Assembly: GCA_023402275.1 (NCBI GenBank)
Contig: JAEXCH010000009.1
Location: forward strand, 62,001-126,000
Reading direction: 5' to 3'
Source: Methanobacteriota archaeon
GTDB taxonomy: Archaea > Thermoplasmatota > Thermoplasmata > Methanomassiliicoccales > Methanomethylophilaceae
DNA length: 64,000 nt
Position 1 is the first letter of the stretch, and each line of letters opens with the position of its first letter. This document shows, piece by piece, positions 60,861-64,000 of the stretch. Below the pieces are notes generated by a model. The model saw only the letters and a list, made by a program, of their open reading frames with translations. It made no database searches and was not told the origin of the DNA. Made by a program: the position numbers and the translations under genes.

Positions 60861-61367
60861 ATGCCAAAGATAATCTCCTCCGATGAAAACTCCATACCTT
60901 TCAAGAAAAGGCCGATCAAAGGGGTTTCCTTGTTCGTTCGCGAGGATATCCTATCGACAATGACAGACCATGCTGACGAAGGATATCTCGACAATAAGGA
61001 AGTTATGGGTCTGTTGATCGGAAATGTGAATGCCGATGATGAAGGGCAATACGCAACAGTTACGGATATAGCAACGACCGATCTGGATGCTGATGTTGTA
61101 AGCGTCAGGTTCAGAGAGGACGCCCTTGAGGATCTGTTCAGGAACATCGACAGATGCAAAGGTGATGCAATAGTAGGATGGTATCACTCGCACCTAGGCG
61201 TAGGATGTTACCTTTCAGATACGGACATCAGAACACATAAGGGGATATTCGGTGATGAGATGGGATTCGCCATTGTCATCGATCCCTCAGTGTCCACACT
61301 TGTCCCGTTCTCATTCTCAGAAGGGGATCAGAGAAAGGTACCGATGGTCGTAATGACAAATGATTGA
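60861..61367 (+). CDS. Rpn11/CSN5-like JAMM deubiquitinase
   Basis: A 168-residue MPN+ metalloprotease. Glu47 lies in KEVMGLLIG. The zinc motif is GWYHSHLGVGCYLSDTD (residues 106-122), giving His109, His111, Ser119 and Asp122 with HxH-x10-D spacing. The segment is nearly that of eukaryotic Rpn11 and CSN5 (GWYHSHPG-GCWLS--D), with Leu for Pro after the second His. It should remove the Ser after the diglycine of the Ubl precursor and cut conjugates. ATG 60861 follows the E2 stop by four bases; ATG 60849 would overlap E2 and add four residues. The gene ends the operon and converges with the isomerase gene. Confidence 0.93.
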   Translation: MPKIISSDENSIPFKKRPIKGVSLFVREDILSTMTDHADEGYLDNKEVMGLLIGNVNADDEGQYATVTDIATTDLDADVVSVRFREDALEDLFRNIDRCKGDAIVGWYHSHLGVGCYLSDTDIRTHKGIFGDEMGFAIVIDPSVSTLVPFSFSEGDQRKVPMVVMTND

Positions 61368-61907
61368 TCAGACCCAGATGGCGTGTCTTTTCCTCATGTC
61401 CTCTTCCGTCACATCCAGTCTCTTCATGAGTTCCGGTATGATGCAGTCGAAGAAGAACAGAACGGTATCTTCGAATATAGTACCCAAAGGAGCGAGCTGA
61501 GGGTCCATCTCATCCTTCTTGATCTTGATTATTATGGAATTATTGGAAACATGGGCCAATTTACTCGAGGGCGATGCTGTCACCGCCACAACATGTGACC
61601 CTATGCGTCTTGCTATCTCTGCGGTCTGTACGACAGATGTTGTGTGACCGGTATTGGAGATAAGGATCGTAAGATCGTTCTTTCCTATGATGGGGGTCGT
61701 CATATCTCCCACGAAATAGACATTCAATCCCATCTGAACGAGTCTTACCGAGAAAAGCTGGCCTATCAATCCTGACCTTCCGGAACCGTAGATGAATATC
61801 TTCTCCTTGGACATTATCAATTCAATGAGCGTGTCCCAATCCTTCTCAGGAATGGAATACACCGCGGTCTTACACCGCTCCTTTAGATAATCCATCGTCT
61901 CTCTCAA
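61368..61907 (-). CDS. 6-phospho-3-hexuloisomerase-like SIS-domain protein
   Basis: The SIS fold protein of 179 residues has IFIYGSGRSGLIGQLFSVRL, VYFVGDMTTPIIGKNDLTIL, ISNTGHTTSV and the C-terminal LFFFDCIIPELMKRLDVTE-MRKRHAI pattern of PHI enzymes. PHI isomerises hexulose 6-phosphate to fructose 6-phosphate; with HPS it makes ribulose 5-phosphate in archaea. The start may be TTG 61907, which overlaps the upstream stop as TTGA and has AGAGGAA ahead of it, or ATG 61895. Confidence 0.85.
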   Translation of the reverse strand: MRETMDYLKERCKTAVYSIPEKDWDTLIELIMSKEKIFIYGSGRSGLIGQLFSVRLVQMGLNVYFVGDMTTPIIGKNDLTILISNTGHTTSVVQTAEIARRIGSHVVAVTASPSSKLAHVSNNSIIIKIKKDEMDPQLAPLGTIFEDTVLFFFDCIIPELMKRLDVTEEDMRKRHAIWV

Positions 61908-62950
61908 GCTGATTCCTCTGCCGCAGCTGCTGCTTCGGCCTTCCTCTTCTCCTTGATGGCCTTGGCAACCCTCTTGCTGAGCACTCTCTCGTTTATGATC
62001 CTCATGTACATGGCATCATGTTCCAGAAGAGGTGATGATGATATTATGGTGGCCTCGGGTTTCAGGTCGCACAATGCCTCCGCCAGAGGTTCGAATTTGA
62101 GATCCCCTTTCTTTATGGGAGTAAGTCTCCTTTCATTCCCGTCCTCGTACTCAACACCAGCGAATGCGGTGTGTATCCTGTCCTTGCAGTAAGGTTCTAC
62201 CTGTTGAAGGAGTTCAAGGAAATCGTTGGAATCGACAAGTGATCCATTCGTCCTCGAGTGGTAATGAGGGAAGTTTATGACAGGTACAAGGCCGTCAATG
62301 GAATCGCAGAGGTCCAGAACCTGATCCAGAGAACCATATACAGATTGGTGGCCGGTTATCTCGATACCGAGTTTCGGCCTTATGCCGTTATCCTTCCACC
62401 ATTCCATGAGGCCCGCAACGTTCTCCCTGATGTTGTTGTCTATATCTTCCTCGTCCATCCTTCCGGTGTATAGGCCGAGACATGTGACCACAACGTCCCC
62501 GTCCAATGCGTTGACGATAGTTGCTGCGCGTCTTATGCTGTCGATGCAGGATTCGGTCAATTCGTTGTTCGAACCCAGATCCATGTAATAAGGGGTGTGA
62601 AGAGATACGTTGACATCCAATCTCTTGGCTATGTCGCCGATCTCGTAGAGTTCTCCGAAATTATCGGTTATACCTGATGGCATGTATACGAGGCCGTCCT
62701 CTTCCTCGATCACGGTCTCCGGATCACTTATCAGTTCCCCGTCCCTTTCGAGTTCAACGACAAAATCCTCTTCGATGTCTCTGATCCTTATTCCGACCTC
62801 TTCCTCATTGGGATATCTTCCATAGACCCCTGCCCTGACCATCTGGATCTCCAGTGCATTCAGGCTAAGGTTGTGTACATCCTCTATCCCATCTTTGAGC
62901 GTTCGTCCTTTACAGGACAGCGGTATTCCGGCAGGTCCGAATCTAATCAT
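61904..62950 (-). CDS. AP endonuclease 2/xylose isomerase-like TIM-barrel protein
   Basis: A 348-residue TIM barrel of the endonuclease IV/sugar isomerase superfamily: IRFGPAGIPLSCKGRTLKDGI, LEIQMVRAGVYG, VSLHTPYYMDLGS (metal His), GIEITGHQSVYGS (metal Glu), PVINFPHYHSR and IHTAFAGVEYE, with IISSSPLLEHDAMYM near the end. It closes with a Lys/Ala-rich helix. Nuclease or isomerase activity cannot be told apart. ATG 62950 follows GGTGTGA. It is the first gene of a two-gene unit with the SIS protein. Confidence 0.82.
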   Translation of the reverse strand: MIRFGPAGIPLSCKGRTLKDGIEDVHNLSLNALEIQMVRAGVYGRYPNEEEVGIRIRDIEEDFVVELERDGELISDPETVIEEEDGLVYMPSGITDNFGELYEIGDIAKRLDVNVSLHTPYYMDLGSNNELTESCIDSIRRAATIVNALDGDVVVTCLGLYTGRMDEEDIDNNIRENVAGLMEWWKDNGIRPKLGIEITGHQSVYGSLDQVLDLCDSIDGLVPVINFPHYHSRTNGSLVDSNDFLELLQQVEPYCKDRIHTAFAGVEYEDGNERRLTPIKKGDLKFEPLAEALCDLKPEATIISSSPLLEHDAMYMRIINERVLSKRVAKAIKEKRKAEAAAAAEESA

Positions 62951-63045
62951 GATATCACACCAGGTGAAATCCTCTAACACGGAGGAGTATTAAATATATA
63001 CGCAACTCATTCTTTTAGCTATAATAAAATAGGGAGGCAGGATAG

Positions 63046-63108
63046 TTTTATAAATAACCTCCTCATACGACGGTTACCCAAATGTCGGGAGAGTCAGAAA
63101 ATGAGTAA
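63046..63108 (+). promoter_or_regulatory. Promoter and 8-codon leader frame of the L18e operon
   Basis: The TATA box TTTTATAAAT is at 63046-63055. An ATG at 63082 opens an 8-codon frame (MSGESENE) ending at TAA 63106-63108, and the L18e ATG at 63101 lies inside it. GGGAGAG at 63087-63093 is the L18e ribosome binding site. The short frame would start about where transcription begins, so it may be translated; chance is not excluded. Confidence 0.4.
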
Positions 63109-63463
63109 GAGCTTCAAAACGAATCCCCAGCTCATTGCCTTGATCTCGGATCTTAAGGCAAAGACAAGGGAGAATGAAGCTGCTATCTGGCGAGACATAG
63201 CGCTTAGGCTTGAGAAACCAAAAAGGAATTGGGCCGAAGCGAACCTCAGCAAACTGGAAAGGTATGCGAAGGACGGGGACGTAATAATCGTTCCCGGAAA
63301 GGTTCTCGCCGCAGGCAGCGTAACAAAGAAGATAACTGTGGCAGCATACAGTTTTTCGGATGCTGCGGCAGCCGGAATAGTGGCTGCCGGAGGAAAGACG
63401 ATGACGATCGCAGAGCTTATGGAATCAAACCCTAAAGGCTCTAACGTTAGGATCATGAGGTGA
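63101..63463 (+). CDS. rpl18e: Ribosomal protein L18e
   Basis: A 120-residue large-subunit protein related to bacterial L15. Blocks are TNPQLIALISDLKAKTRENE, WRDIALRLEKPKRNWAEANL, DGDVIIVPGKVLAAG and the closing NPKGSNVRIMR. It opens the classic archaeal L18e-L13-S9 operon. The stop overlaps the ribosome binding site of rpl13. Confidence 0.97.
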   Translation: MSKSFKTNPQLIALISDLKAKTRENEAAIWRDIALRLEKPKRNWAEANLSKLERYAKDGDVIIVPGKVLAAGSVTKKITVAAYSFSDAAAAGIVAAGGKTMTIAELMESNPKGSNVRIMR

Positions 63464-63468
63464 TTTGT

Positions 63469-63894
63469 ATGGTTAAGGTCATAGATGGAAAAGGACTTAT
63501 CCACGGCAGACTTGCCAGCAATGTTGCCGAGTTGATCATGGATGGTGAAGAGGTAGTGGTCCTCAATGCGGAAGGCATAGTGATCACCGGTCAGAGGGAG
63601 ATGGTATTCGCGAAATACAAAGCGAAGGTCGACCGCGGTGATGCCAAGAAGAGGAAGGGACCCTTCTACCCTCGCAGGGCGGATCTGTTGTTCAAACGCT
63701 GTGTAAGGGGAATGATCCCATGGACATCCTCCAGCGGAAGGGACGCATACAGGAGACTTCACGTGTTCGTTGGAACACCAAAACAGTTCGAGGACTGTGA
63801 GAAGATCAGACCTGAAGAGGCAGATAGAGAGATCACCGGCAAATACACAACCCTAGGAGCCGTTTCCAAATTCCTGGGATCCAAAGTGAGATGA
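63469..63894 (+). CDS. rpl13: Ribosomal protein L13
   Basis: A 141-residue L13 family protein: [53 protein letters not shown] and RGMIPW, ending in [16 protein letters not shown] 63469 is placed 5 bases after GAGGTGA (63457-63463), which includes the L18e stop codon. Confidence 0.97.
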   Translation: MVKVIDGKGLIHGRLASNVAELIMDGEEVVVLNAEGIVITGQREMVFAKYKAKVDRGDAKKRKGPFYPRRADLLFKRCVRGMIPWTSSSGRDAYRRLHVFVGTPKQFEDCEKIRPEEADREITGKYTTLGAVSKFLGSKVR

Positions 63895-63898
63895 TCTC

Positions 63899-64000
63899 AT
63901 GGAGCACGTAAACACAAGCGGAAAGAGAAAGACTGCGGTCGCAAGGGCGACCGTCAAGGAAGGTACCGGCAAGGTGACCATAAACAAGGTCCCGCTGGAC
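63899..64000 (+). CDS. rps9: Ribosomal protein S9, N-terminal part (cut by window end)
   Basis: ATG at 63899 opens [20 protein letters not shown], then [13 protein letters not shown], the conserved S9 N-terminus with the [10 protein letters not shown] block. The frame runs off the window. It starts four bases after the L13 stop, completing the L18e-L13-S9 order. Confidence 0.95.
   Translation, partial: MEHVNTSGKRKTAVARATVKEGTGKVTINKVPLD

Noticed and set aside
63460..63468. GTG start for L13 three codons earlier
   Set aside because: This GTG is part of the GAGGTGA ribosome binding site that serves ATG 63469.
1..64000. Mobile elements, integrases or attachment sites
   Set aside because: No transposase, integrase or phage gene and no terminal inverted repeats were found; both tRNA genes lack adjacent integrase-like frames.

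Overview
The window is archaeal. It encodes ribosomal proteins L15e, L21e, L18e, L13 and S9, aIF1A, the RNA polymerase Rpb4 subunit, fibrillarin, Pus10, RIO1, a KH-domain ribosome-assembly factor and a family B DNA polymerase. Many genes have a TATA-like box 20-30 bases before the start codon, which suggests leaderless transcripts. Every stop codon I assign (more than 60 genes) is TGA or TAA and none is TAG. That is expected in a lineage that reads UAG as pyrrolysine. Together with long InlB-repeat surface proteins and the gene content, it points to the Methanomassiliicoccales (Thermoplasmata side), probably a gut-type member. No methanogenesis gene lies in the window, so this placement is an inference.

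Layout. 1-8.1 kb: PadR-controlled ABC exporter (permease frameshifted), NUDIX, fibrillarin, two paralogous membrane proteins, an NADP phosphatase/NAD kinase fusion overlapping a small JAMM protein, and a phosphoglucomutase-like protein that has lost its active site. 8.3-13.9 kb: small conserved protein, tRNA-Leu, a HAD-like membrane protein with a substituted nucleophile, and a ferrous iron operon (FeoA-like, FeoA, FeoB, Cys-rich protein) behind two TTAGG-N4-CCTAA sites. 14-25 kb: winged-helix regulator, a 1402-residue repeat surface protein with a membrane-anchored partner, a TauE/DUF1634 exporter, a ThiI-like protein without its PP-loop, L15e, and two paralogous anchored extracellular proteins. 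25-34 kb: a long minus-strand information-processing block (PolB, YchF, KsgA, DUF655, Rpb4, L21e, Pus10, KH, RIO1, aIF1A) and then tRNA-Glu. 34-44.6 kb: mixed metabolism, including aspartate dehydrogenase, ilvC/ilvB, type II GAPDH and PGK. 44.5-51.3 kb: a complete lysine operon by the LL-diaminopimelate aminotransferase route (Lrp, dapA, dapB, lysC, lysA, dapF, dapL). 51.4-59 kb: MscS channel, prepilin peptidase-like protein, radical SAM enzyme, ThiL, LarA with a CCG-domain Fe-S protein, and dihydropteroate synthase. 61.4-64 kb: sugar-phosphate isomerase, TIM-barrel protein and the L18e-L13-S9 operon.

The most interesting system is at 59372-61367. It is a four-gene, tightly coupled operon encoding an E1-like enzyme, an 80-residue ubiquitin-like protein ending in Glu-Gly-Gly-Ser, a true E2 with an HPN motif and catalytic Cys, and an Rpn11/CSN5-like JAMM protease. 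This is a minimal ubiquitin-type conjugation and deconjugation cassette without an obvious E3. It sits between housekeeping genes and not in a defence island. A second JAMM protein lies at 6384-6758.

A second theme is enzyme-like proteins with altered active sites: the phosphohexomutase paralogue, two HAD-like proteins and the ThiI-like protein. They look intact as genes, so they may be repurposed and need not be decaying.
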